Program-made: the position numbers and the translations under genes | The notes under the pieces: generated by a model | What the model saw: only the letters and a program-made list of their open reading frames with translations | Database searches by the model: none | Told to the model about the DNA's origin: nothing | NCBI GenBank assembly: GCA_003482455.1 | Contig: DMYW01000055.1 | Location: 35,498-99,497 of the forward strand | Reading direction: 5' to 3' | Origin: Rheinheimera sp. | Lineage (GTDB): Bacteria; Pseudomonadota; Gammaproteobacteria; Enterobacterales; Alteromonadaceae | Length of the DNA: 64,000 nucleotides | Shown: positions 47,842 through 55,814 of the stretch, piece after piece | Layout of the letters: every line of letters starts with the position of its first letter | Position numbering within the stretch: position 1 is the first letter of the stretch

Positions 47842-48906
47842 ATGGCATTAATTTCGTTACGTCAAATGTTGGACCACGCCGCAGAATTTGGTTACGGCGT
47901 CCCGGCGTTTAACGTCAACAACCTTGAACAAATGCGCGCCATTATGTTGGCTGCAGATGCAACCGACAGCCCTGTTATTGTGCAGGCGTCAGCAGGCGCT
48001 CGTAAATATGCTGGTGCTCCATTCCTGCGCCACTTGATTCTGGCTGCTGTTGAGGAGTTTCCGCATATTCCTGTGGTGATGCATCAAGACCATGGCACTT
48101 CGCCGGCAGTATGTCAGCGTTCAATTCAACTGGGCTTTTCATCGGTGATGATGGACGGTTCATTGCGCGCAGATGGCAAAACTCCAGCGGACTACGCTTA
48201 CAACGTAGAAGTCACACGTCAAGTTGTTGAGATGGCGCATGCCTGTGGCGTGTCCGTTGAAGGTGAACTGGGCTGTTTAGGTTCGTTGGAAACAGGTTCT
48301 GCAGGTGAAGAAGATGGTATCGGCGCTGATTGTGCATTAAGCCATGACCAAATGCTGACTGACCCTGAAGAAGCCGCGCAATTTGTTAAAGCAACGGGTG
48401 TAGATGCATTAGCAATCGCTTGTGGCACTTCCCATGGTGCGTACAAATTTAGTCGTCCACCGACAGGCGACATTCTGGCGATTGACCGTATCAAAGAAAT
48501 CCACGCGCGTATTCCTGATACTCATTTAGTGATGCATGGCTCGAGTTCTGTACCACAAGACTGGTTGGCTATTATCAACGAGTTTGGTGGTGATATTCCG
48601 GAGACCTATGGTGTGCCGGTTGAGCAAATCCAAGAAGGGATCAAATTTGGCGTCCGTAAAGTCAATATTGATACCGATCTACGATTGGCATCGACAGGTG
48701 CTATTCGTCGTTACTTGGCAAAAAATCCATCAGAGTTTGATCCGCGGAAATATTTCCAAGAGTCGGTAAAAGCAATGATGGCCATCTGCAAAGATCGATA
48801 TGAGGCATTCGGTGCTGCTGGTCAAGCCAGCAAAATCAAACCTCTGTCCCTCGATCAGATGGTTGCTTTATATGATGCAGGAAAATTAATTCCGAACATT
48901 AAATAA
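47842..48906 (+). CDS. fba: Class II fructose-bisphosphate aldolase
   Basis: A 354-residue zinc aldolase of the CbbA-like (class IIB) subgroup. Zinc and active-site blocks: [48 protein letters not shown] and [17 protein letters not shown] lies 7 nt before ATG 47842. It ends the glycolytic run; the 128 bp after pgk hold a short hairpin (TTTATTG/CAATAAA near 47735-47752) but no clear terminator. Confidence 0.96.
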   Translation: MALISLRQMLDHAAEFGYGVPAFNVNNLEQMRAIMLAADATDSPVIVQASAGARKYAGAPFLRHLILAAVEEFPHIPVVMHQDHGTSPAVCQRSIQLGFSSVMMDGSLRADGKTPADYAYNVEVTRQVVEMAHACGVSVEGELGCLGSLETGSAGEEDGIGADCALSHDQMLTDPEEAAQFVKATGVDALAIACGTSHGAYKFSRPPTGDILAIDRIKEIHARIPDTHLVMHGSSSVPQDWLAIINEFGGDIPETYGVPVEQIQEGIKFGVRKVNIDTDLRLASTGAIRRYLAKNPSEFDPRKYFQESVKAMMAICKDRYEAFGAAGQASKIKPLSLDQMVALYDAGKLIPNIK

Positions 48907-48922
48907 GCAGAAATATCAATAG

Positions 48923-48955
48923 AGGTTTAACGGAAGGTTTTCGACCGTTAAACCT
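48923..48955 (+). terminator. 11-bp hairpin after fba
   Basis: AGGTTTAACGG and CCGTTAAACCT with an 11-base loop, 17 bp past the fba stop. No T-run follows, so it is either a weak terminator or an mRNA-stabilising end. The rest of the gap to 49146 holds no gene I can support; the TonB2-like operon promoter must lie there. Confidence 0.55.
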
Positions 48956-49146
48956 TGATGATTTGGGTACAACTGTTAGCAAATGTTTCGTTGTAACATT
49001 TGTGGTAGACGGTCTGTCTCTTATTGACAGCCCGCTTTTTTGCTGCAATGATGCGGGCGGTTTACCCTCTAACCAGGCTATCTTTATTTACAAAGTTAGC
49101 TTCCTAAAAACAGGTTACGTTAATCAGCAATTATTGGTTGGGAACT

Positions 49147-49920
49147 ATGTCTAACAACAATATCCGTAAAAGCCTGATTGCAACAGCTTTAGCTGGTGCC
49201 GTCACTTTAGTCAGCGGAGTTGCACTTGCAGCTTCTGTCGCCGATATCACAAAAGCAGGCGCAGATAACGCGAAAGCACAAGCCGCATCTCAGGAAAAAG
49301 TCAACAACATCTACGAACAGTCACAAGAATTGTTGGCTGAATATCGTGCCTTGGTTGAGCAAACTGAAAACCTGAAAGTTTACAACGATAACGTAAACGA
49401 GCAGGTGAAAAACCAAGTCGAAGAGATCGACTCTTTACAAAAACAAATCGGCACAATCGAAGGAACTAAGCAAGGTATCATTCCTTTGATGACCAAGATG
49501 GTTGATACGTTAGAAGCGTTTATCAAAGCGGATATGCCGATTGATTTGACTAAGCGTTTAGAGCGTGTACAACACCTGCGCGAGTATTTGGTCAACCCAT
49601 CAATCAATACTTCTGAACAGTACCGCTTGGTGCTGGACGCTTACAAGATTGAGAAAAACTTGGGTACTGTCGTTGCAACTTACACAGACAAGTTGAACGT
49701 TGACGGTCAAGAGCGCACAGTGAATTTCGTTTACGTTGGACGTATCGCTTTCTTAGCTCTGTCTACTGATGATAAACATGCTTGGATGTGGAATAAGAAG
49801 ACCAATGCATGGGAAGAATTAGATCCAGAATACCTGGAATCTACCAAAATGGCGGTTCGCGTAGCTGGTAAACAAGCTGCTCCAGAACTGTTAAAACTTC
49901 CAGTATTCGCAGCGGAGTAA
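49147..49920 (+). CDS. DUF3450 periplasmic coiled-coil protein of the TonB2-like operon
   Basis: A 257-residue secreted protein: signal peptide (basic MSNNNIRKS, hydrophobic core, cleavage near ALAAS), then a long coiled coil (about residues 40-125) and a C-terminal globular part with TVNFVYVGRIAFLALSTDD, the DUF3450 signature. Members lie upstream of TtpC-type TonB systems. Function unknown; it may brace the energising complex in the periplasm (inference). ATG 49147 follows GGGA at about 5 nt; 6 bp separate it from ttpC. Confidence 0.88.
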   Translation: MSNNNIRKSLIATALAGAVTLVSGVALAASVADITKAGADNAKAQAASQEKVNNIYEQSQELLAEYRALVEQTENLKVYNDNVNEQVKNQVEEIDSLQKQIGTIEGTKQGIIPLMTKMVDTLEAFIKADMPIDLTKRLERVQHLREYLVNPSINTSEQYRLVLDAYKIEKNLGTVVATYTDKLNVDGQERTVNFVYVGRIAFLALSTDDKHAWMWNKKTNAWEELDPEYLESTKMAVRVAGKQAAPELLKLPVFAAE

Positions 49921-49926
49921 GAATAA

Positions 49927-51291
49927 ATGAAAAAAGTGTTTAAAGGTTTAGTAATTGCAGCTGCTGTGACCATGTCTGCTGGCGTTTGTTTAAACGCAGC
50001 TGCGGATACAGCAAAGCTGGATCAACTGTTAGAACAAGTGAAGAAAAACCGCGTAGCTGACGCTAAATTGGATGCTGCTCGTGAACAAGAGTTCATGTCT
50101 GATCGCGCAGACAAGCAAGCTCTGCTGAATAAAGCAAAAGCTGCTTTCGCTGCTGAAGAAGCTCGTCGTAACTCATTACTGAAACAGTTTGCTGACAACG
50201 ATGGCAAAATCACTGCTAAGAAAATCGAGTTAGACCAAGCAAAAGGTACGTTGGGTGAAATGTTCGGTATCGTTCGTGGTACTGCAACTGAGACAATCGG
50301 TTCAATCGCTCAATCAAACATTAGCGCTCAATACACAGGTCGTGAAGCTCTGCTGAAAAACCTGTCAGTTGCAAAACAGCTGCCAACAATCTCTGAATTA
50401 GAAGAGTTGTGGATTGCTCTGCAAACAGAAATGACTGAGTCTGCCAAAGTTGCGAAGTTCGAAGCCGATGTAGTTACCCCAGAAGGCTCAAAAACCAAAG
50501 CAACTCTAGTTCGTGTTGGTTCGTTTAACTTAATCGATGATAACGGTTATGTTCTGTACAACGCAGAGACAAAAGAAGTAGCTCCTCTTCGCAAACAACC
50601 AGAAAGCTTTGTGGTTGCAGATGCGGTAGCATTCAAAAACGCTGCTGGTGGTGAGTTAAAACCTGTTTACGTTGACCCAACAGGCGGCGGTATCCTGAAA
50701 ATGAAAACTCAGGAACAAACGCTGGAACAGCAATACCATGCTGGTGGCTTAGTTGGTTATGTAATCACTGCGTTACTGGCCATCGGTTTATTGATCGCTG
50801 TAATTCGTTTCATCGCGCTGAGCGGTGCACAATCGAAGATCAATGCACAATTAAAAGATCTGACAAATCCTAAGTCTGATAACGCATTAGGTCGCATCTT
50901 AAAAGTTTACCACGACAACAAAAACGTTGACGTAGAGAACTTAGAGCTGAAACTTGATGAAGCAGTTCTGCGTGAAACACCAAGCATCGATGCCGGTATC
51001 GGTATTCTGAAGCTGATCGCTGCAGTAGGTCCATTATTAGGTCTGTTGGGTACAGTATTGGGTATGATCGGTGCATTCCAAATGATCACTCTGCACGGTA
51101 CAGGCGACCCGAAAATCATGGCGAACTCAATTTCAATGGCACTTGTAACTACTGTTCAAGGTCTGTTGTGTGCTCTGCCGTTGTTGTTCTTACACTCACT
51201 GTTACAATCTAAAGCAAACTCTGTACTGCACATCCTGGATGAGCAAAGCGCTGGTATCATCGCTGCTCATGCGGAGAAGGAGAAAGCGTAA
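49927..51291 (+). CDS. ttpC: TtpC-like MotA/TolQ/ExbB proton channel protein
   Basis: A 454-residue protein: signal peptide (to about residue 26), periplasmic coiled coil (30-115) and an extra domain to about 265, then one membrane helix (YVITALLAIGLLIAVIRFIAL), a cytoplasmic stretch and the paired ExbB-type helices with AAVGPLLGLLGTVLGMIGAF and TTVQGLLCALPLLFLHSLL. TtpC is required by the Vibrio TonB2 system, with this same gene order. The stop and next start share a base (TAATG). Confidence 0.9.
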   Translation: MKKVFKGLVIAAAVTMSAGVCLNAAADTAKLDQLLEQVKKNRVADAKLDAAREQEFMSDRADKQALLNKAKAAFAAEEARRNSLLKQFADNDGKITAKKIELDQAKGTLGEMFGIVRGTATETIGSIAQSNISAQYTGREALLKNLSVAKQLPTISELEELWIALQTEMTESAKVAKFEADVVTPEGSKTKATLVRVGSFNLIDDNGYVLYNAETKEVAPLRKQPESFVVADAVAFKNAAGGELKPVYVDPTGGGILKMKTQEQTLEQQYHAGGLVGYVITALLAIGLLIAVIRFIALSGAQSKINAQLKDLTNPKSDNALGRILKVYHDNKNVDVENLELKLDEAVLRETPSIDAGIGILKLIAAVGPLLGLLGTVLGMIGAFQMITLHGTGDPKIMANSISMALVTTVQGLLCALPLLFLHSLLQSKANSVLHILDEQSAGIIAAHAEKEKA

Positions 51292-51815
51292 TGCATAGCC
51301 TGATAGAGCTTTGGGAATCTGTCAGGGGTTTTATCGCAACCGGCGGTAACGTGTTATATATCGTTGCCTTCGTGCTCTTCGTCATGTGGATGTTGATTAT
51401 AGAGCGCTTTTGGTTTGTGTTTCGTGAGTATCCAATTATGCGCGATAAGATTATCGGTGATTGGAATGCTCGTGCTGACACAACCTCATGGTATGCGCAT
51501 AAAATTCGTGAAGCTTGGATTTCGCAAGCAAGCGTTGAATTAAACGCACGCATGAATGTTATTAAGACACTTGTCGCAGTATGTCCGATGGTCGGTCTAC
51601 TGGGTACTGTTACCGGGATGATTGCCGTGTTTGAAGTCATGGCGTTAGTTGGTACAGGAAACCCACGTATGATGGCATCAGGTATCTCGATGGCAACAAT
51701 TCCAACTATGGCTGGTATGGTTGCTGCGCTGTCAGGTGTTTTTGTAACGTCCAAATTGGAAGATAAGGTAAAGCAAGCTGTGCATCTTTTAGAAGACAGC
51801 ATGCCGCATCATTGA
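51291..51815 (+). CDS. exbB: ExbB-like proton channel subunit
   Basis: A 174-residue short ExbB2-type protein: N-terminal helix (VLYIVAFVLFVMWMLII), conserved cytoplasmic loop, then VCPMVGLLGTVTGMIAVFEVM and IPTMAGMVAALSGVFVTSKLE. It lacks the extra N-terminal part of its TtpC neighbour. Forms the proton-driven motor with ExbD and TonB. Confidence 0.93.
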   Translation: MHSLIELWESVRGFIATGGNVLYIVAFVLFVMWMLIIERFWFVFREYPIMRDKIIGDWNARADTTSWYAHKIREAWISQASVELNARMNVIKTLVAVCPMVGLLGTVTGMIAVFEVMALVGTGNPRMMASGISMATIPTMAGMVAALSGVFVTSKLEDKVKQAVHLLEDSMPHH

Positions 51816-51829
51816 TTAGAGAGTAACTT

Positions 51830-52231
51830 ATGGCTCGTAAAACAAGACGTGAAGCCGAAGAAGCAGCAATCGACCTGACGCCAATGCTGGACGTTGTATT
51901 CATCATGCTGATCTTCTTCATTGTAACAACCTCCTTCGTTAAAGAAGCGGGTATTGATGTAAACCGTCCTAAGGCGTCTCAGGCTCAAACTAAGCAAAAC
52001 GCCACTGTGTTCGTAGCAGTGAAAGCGTCAGGCGAAGTTTGGTTGGACAAGCGCCCAGTTGACATCGAACTGGTTGGTGCGACGATTGAAAAAATGTTGG
52101 CTGAATCTCCAACCGATACGGTTGTCCTGCAAGCCGATAAAGAAGCGAAGCACGGTGTAGTTGTATCAGTCATGGATCAAATCAAGCTGGCTGGCATCGA
52201 GAAAATCGTTGTCGCGGCGGAGAACAAGTAA
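51830..52231 (+). CDS. exbD: ExbD-like energy transducer subunit
   Basis: A 133-residue protein: basic N-terminus, one membrane helix holding the proton-carrying Asp21 (IDLTPMLDVVFIMLIFFIV), then a periplasmic ExbD domain ending in IEKIVVAAENK. The aspartate corresponds to E. coli ExbD Asp25. Two-base gap to tonB. Confidence 0.95.
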   Translation: MARKTRREAEEAAIDLTPMLDVVFIMLIFFIVTTSFVKEAGIDVNRPKASQAQTKQNATVFVAVKASGEVWLDKRPVDIELVGATIEKMLAESPTDTVVLQADKEAKHGVVVSVMDQIKLAGIEKIVVAAENK

Positions 52232-52232
52232 T

Positions 52233-52853
52233 ATGACTCGGTTATTACTTTCACTCATAGTCGGTGCAGTAATAACGTTTTTCCTGTTCGTGTTAATGGC
52301 ATTTCTCGTGAAAAGTGGTGACTTTGTCGAGAATGTCCAAAAGGAACAAATCGTTATTGAACTGAACACGACACCTCCTGAGTCAAAAGCTCAGGAACGT
52401 CAGCGTGTGCCGCCGCCACCGCCGCCGCCACCGCCGGAGCCGCCTAAACAGCAGATCCAATCGGAACCGTCAACAACTGACACTGGTGGGGTTTCGTTTG
52501 CTCCTCCGTCAATTGATGTTGGTCCGACGAATGCTGGTATTGGCGATCCTTCATCCGCAATGATGCGGGATGGTGATGCTACCCCGATCGTGCGCATCGA
52601 ACCTAAATATCCGGTTCAAGCTGCGCGTGATGGTATTAACGGCTACGTAGTGATGCGCTTCTCCATCATGGAAGATGGCACTGTTGACGAAGTAGAAGTT
52701 ATTGAAGCAGAGCCGAAACGCGTGTTCGATAAAGAAGCAATCCGCGCTTTGAAGCGCTGGAAATACCAGCCGAAAATCGAAAACGGAAAGGCGTTGAAAC
52801 AAACTGGTCAGAAAGTTCGTTTGGACTTTAACCTGGAAAATGCAGGAGGTTAA
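52233..52853 (+). CDS. tonB: TonB protein (TonB2 type)
   Basis: A 206-residue TonB: N-terminal membrane helix (LIVGAVITFFLFVLMAFLV), a short proline-rich spacer of nine prolines followed by EPPKQQ, and the C-terminal TonB domain with RIEPKYPVQAARDGINGYVV, IEAEPKRVFDKEAIRALKRW and KVRLDFNLE. The spacer is much shorter than in E. coli TonB, as known for TonB2. It delivers energy to outer-membrane receptors; BtuB in this window is a possible client. ATG 52233 lies one base after the exbD stop region. Confidence 0.95.
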   Translation: MTRLLLSLIVGAVITFFLFVLMAFLVKSGDFVENVQKEQIVIELNTTPPESKAQERQRVPPPPPPPPPEPPKQQIQSEPSTTDTGGVSFAPPSIDVGPTNAGIGDPSSAMMRDGDATPIVRIEPKYPVQAARDGINGYVVMRFSIMEDGTVDEVEVIEAEPKRVFDKEAIRALKRWKYQPKIENGKALKQTGQKVRLDFNLENAGG

Positions 52854-52855
52854 TT

Positions 52856-54115
52856 ATGAAGTTGAATAAACTGTCTTCTGCATTGATGGTGTTCGCCGCT
52901 GTTGGTGTGATGGCTCTGCCAGTTTCTCAGGCTTTCGCGGCGCCGGATCAGGCTAAAATTGCTGAACGTAAAGCGAAGAAGTCGCAGGCGGTTGGTGAAA
53001 AAGTCGGTAAAGCGATCGGTAAAGCGTACGAACTCTATGGCCAGAATAAGCTAAACGAGGCTCTTGCACTGTTGACTCCGTTGGAGCCATCTGCTGCATT
53101 CGACCGCGCTTACCTTTACAACTTTATGGGCAAGTTGTACGCCGAGAAGGAGCCTGAAAAGGCAATTTCTTACTTGATCAAAGCGATGAAAGAAGATGTT
53201 CTTAGCTTTAATGATCAAGCAGGCGGTTTGAAGCTGATCGGTGACCTGTATCTCTCTAACAAGAAGTACCAGGAAGCTATTAGCTACTACAACAAGTGGT
53301 CAGATTTTACGGGCGAGACAGATCCAAACGTTGATATGCGTATTGCGAACTGTTACTACGAGATGAAGCAATATCAGAAGGTTATTGAGCCAGCTGATCG
53401 TGCCATCGCGCACTTTAAAGCGCCTCGTAAAGAACCGTACATGATGAAAGTCGGTAGCTACTACGAATTGAAACAACCCAAGAAAGCCATCGGTGTTTTG
53501 GAGACTGTTGTATCTGTGTTTCCAGAAGAGAAGAGCGCTTGGATTCAATTGGCTAACTTCTACAACTTGGATGAGCAGTATGATCGCGCATTGGCGGTGA
53601 TGGAGCTTTCTTATAAACAGGGTTTCCTGACAAAAGAAAACGAAATCAAGTTGTTGGCTAACTTATACGTGAACAACAACATTCCATATCGTGCTGCTGA
53701 AGTGTTAGAAAAACACCTCAAATCTGGCTTGTTGAAGAAAGAACGTGGTGTGCTAAGTACGATCGCTAGCTCGTATAGCTCTGCACGCAATTTCGAAAAA
53801 GCTGCTGAATACTACGGCATGTTAGGTCAAATGGAAAACGATGGTGAGTTCTACCGTCGTCAAGGCAGTGCCTTGTTGTATGCTAACCTTAACGCTGAGG
53901 CAGTCACTGCACTGTTAAAGGCGCTGGAAGTTGGTGTAAAAGACAAAGGCAAGGTGCATGTTGACCTGATCAGTGCGTATTTCTATCAAGGTAAGATGGC
54001 TGAGGCTTATCGCCAAGTTGAATTGGCCCGTAAAAACGGTCAAGAAAAAATGGCGGCTAGCTGGGGACCTTACGTGAAAGAACGAGCAGGTAAGAAAGGC
54101 ATTAAGCTGAACTAA
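52856..54115 (+). CDS. TPR repeat protein of the TonB2-like operon
   Basis: A 419-residue exported protein: signal peptide ending QAFAAPD, then about nine TPR-like helical pairs (for example ELYGQNKLNEALALLTPLEP, GDLYLSNKKYQEAISYYNKW, ANFYNLDEQYDRALAVMEL). Such a TPR gene closes TonB2 operons in Vibrio and Alteromonadales; the role is unknown, perhaps scaffolding or receptor selection. Starts 2 bp after the tonB stop. Confidence 0.9.
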   Translation: MKLNKLSSALMVFAAVGVMALPVSQAFAAPDQAKIAERKAKKSQAVGEKVGKAIGKAYELYGQNKLNEALALLTPLEPSAAFDRAYLYNFMGKLYAEKEPEKAISYLIKAMKEDVLSFNDQAGGLKLIGDLYLSNKKYQEAISYYNKWSDFTGETDPNVDMRIANCYYEMKQYQKVIEPADRAIAHFKAPRKEPYMMKVGSYYELKQPKKAIGVLETVVSVFPEEKSAWIQLANFYNLDEQYDRALAVMELSYKQGFLTKENEIKLLANLYVNNNIPYRAAEVLEKHLKSGLLKKERGVLSTIASSYSSARNFEKAAEYYGMLGQMENDGEFYRRQGSALLYANLNAEAVTALLKALEVGVKDKGKVHVDLISAYFYQGKMAEAYRQVELARKNGQEKMAASWGPYVKERAGKKGIKLN

Positions 54116-54120
54116 TACAA

Positions 54121-54148
54121 AAAACCGGCGAAAGCCGGTTTTTTTTTT
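54121..54148 (+). terminator. Terminator of the TonB2-like operon
   Basis: AAAACCGGC/GCCGGTTTT with a GAAA tetraloop and ten T: a strong intrinsic terminator 6 bp past the TPR gene. Confidence 0.93.
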
Positions 54149-54416
54149 AAGTTAAAAAGATTTGGTTATGATTCACTCCAATCAGTTAAGCGTTTTTTAT
54201 GTAAACACTTAGCTAAATTAGTGAAAGTGCATCGAGCGCGGTAACAAAATTCATTCCCGGTAATCACTCTGTAATTACTGCTGAGGTAGGATCGTCACCC
54301 GCTAACGACGGTTTGCATTTTTGTTTCTACAGCTCGTCTTTAAAGGCTCATTTAATTAAAAGTAATGCCAATCAGCTTAACTAACTGGCATTACAGGTTA
54401 TGAACACTGTTTCTCG
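54149..54416. other. Gene-free convergent gap with hairpin (prsR terminator)
   Basis: Between the TonB2-like operon and the end of prsR I see no gene. The inverted repeat GTAATGCCA (54362-54370) / TGGCATTAC (54386-54394), loop 15, is followed on the minus strand by a T-rich stretch and is a likely terminator of prsR. The remaining AT-rich sequence shows no recognised feature. Confidence 0.6.
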
Positions 54417-55799
54417 CTAGATGTCCGCTGAAATTTTGTCATCATCAGCGTCGACTGGACGTAGGTCCAACATTTTGTATTTGTCGATCAGAGAATAGAG
54501 AGTCGGCCGCGTTACACCAAGAAGATCAGACGTTTTAGATAAATTGCCATTGGCAAAGTTATATGCGAGACGAATTGCCTGAGTTTCAGCCTGTTCCCTT
54601 ACTTTACGAAGGGTTGGTAATTTCGGCAAATCTTCATTTGCGGCGAGACCTAAATCTTCCGCGGAAATGTATTTCCCGTCAGCCAGAATCACTGCAGACT
54701 TTAGTTTATTTTGTAATTCACGAATATTGCCTGGCCATCGGTGTGCAAGCATTGCCGTAATAGCGTCTTCTGTAAACCCTTGAATATTGGTATTAAAATC
54801 TACATTAAACCGATGCAGAAGTGACTTAGCGATGACAATAATATCTTGTCCGCGAGCGCGAAGCGGAGGGATGTTTAGGGTAATCTCACTAACCCGATAG
54901 TATAAATCTTCTCGGAAAGAGCCTTCACTGACCATCTCAGCCAAATTGCGGTGAGTTGCGCAAATAACACGAACATCTACTTCAATTTCATGTCGACCGC
55001 CAACCCTTTCTATGACGCGCTCTTGTAAAAATCGCAGCATCTTAGCTTGTAAGGGCAGTGGCATATCGCCTATTTCATCGAGCATCAGTGTGCCGCCGTT
55101 GGCTGTTTCGATTTTACCAAGCGTTGTCTTATGGGCACCGGTAAAGGCGCCTTTTTCATAGCCGAAGAGTTCACTTTCCAATAAGTTATCGGGGATTGAA
55201 GCGCAATTGATTGCGACAAACGGCCGTTCAGCGCGTGGGCTCTGTTTATGGATCGAGCGAGCAAACACCTCTTTACCGGTTCCTGACTCGCCAAGCAGCA
55301 GCGTGGTAATTTCCGTAGGAGCAATTTTTTCCACCATGCGGCAGGCTTTCAATATTTGCTCACTGTTGCCAATTATATCTTGGGTTTTTAGATTGCTTGA
55401 ACGCAAAGCTTTGTTTTCTGCTTCGAGTTCACTGAGCTTGAATGCACGAGAAATAATGATATTAAGTACGTCTACATCAATAGGCTTTTGATAATAATCA
55501 TAAGCACCGAGAGCTACCGCTTGTAGAGCATGTTCTGTATCAGTACTCCCGGTAATGACGATCACTTTTGTTTCTGGATATGCCTGTAATATTTCGTTGA
55601 GACATGCTAGCCCCTCTGAAGCGTTCGTAGGATCCGGTGGTAAACCTAGGTCAAGTGTCACCACCGCCGGCTCATATCGCCTGACTTGTTGTAGCGCAGA
55701 AGTCCGGTTGTCGGCAAAAACTACTTCATAGTCAGAAAGGCTCCATTTTAATTGCTTTTGGATACCCAAATCATCATCGATACATAACAGAGTTTTCAT
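54417..55799 (-). CDS. prsR: PEP-CTERM system sigma-54 response regulator PrsR
   Basis: A 460-residue NtrC-type regulator. Receiver: acidic pair DDD (8-10), phospho-Asp50 in VVTLDLGLPPDP, Lys105 in YYQKPID. AAA+ domain: Walker A GESGTGKE (170-177), the sigma-54-contacting loop GAFTGA (217-222), Walker B LMLDEIGD. C-terminal Fis-type helix-turn-helix GNLSKTSDLLGVTRPTLYSL. The match to the PEP-CTERM-box regulator family rests on the overall pattern and the PrsK neighbour. Start at ATG 55799 (MKTLLCIDDD). A sigma-54 site before the PEP-CTERM gene at 62.6 kb is a likely target. Confidence 0.92.
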   Translation of the reverse strand: MKTLLCIDDDLGIQKQLKWSLSDYEVVFADNRTSALQQVRRYEPAVVTLDLGLPPDPTNASEGLACLNEILQAYPETKVIVITGSTDTEHALQAVALGAYDYYQKPIDVDVLNIIISRAFKLSELEAENKALRSSNLKTQDIIGNSEQILKACRMVEKIAPTEITTLLLGESGTGKEVFARSIHKQSPRAERPFVAINCASIPDNLLESELFGYEKGAFTGAHKTTLGKIETANGGTLMLDEIGDMPLPLQAKMLRFLQERVIERVGGRHEIEVDVRVICATHRNLAEMVSEGSFREDLYYRVSEITLNIPPLRARGQDIIVIAKSLLHRFNVDFNTNIQGFTEDAITAMLAHRWPGNIRELQNKLKSAVILADGKYISAEDLGLAANEDLPKLPTLRKVREQAETQAIRLAYNFANGNLSKTSDLLGVTRPTLYSLIDKYKMLDLRPVDADDDKISADI

Positions 55800-55814
55800 T
55801 CTACATTCCATGTG

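Noticed and set aside
48963..49154. 63-codon open frame before the DUF3450 gene
   Set aside because: No ribosome site, no recognisable pattern, and it covers the probable promoter region of the TonB2-like operon.
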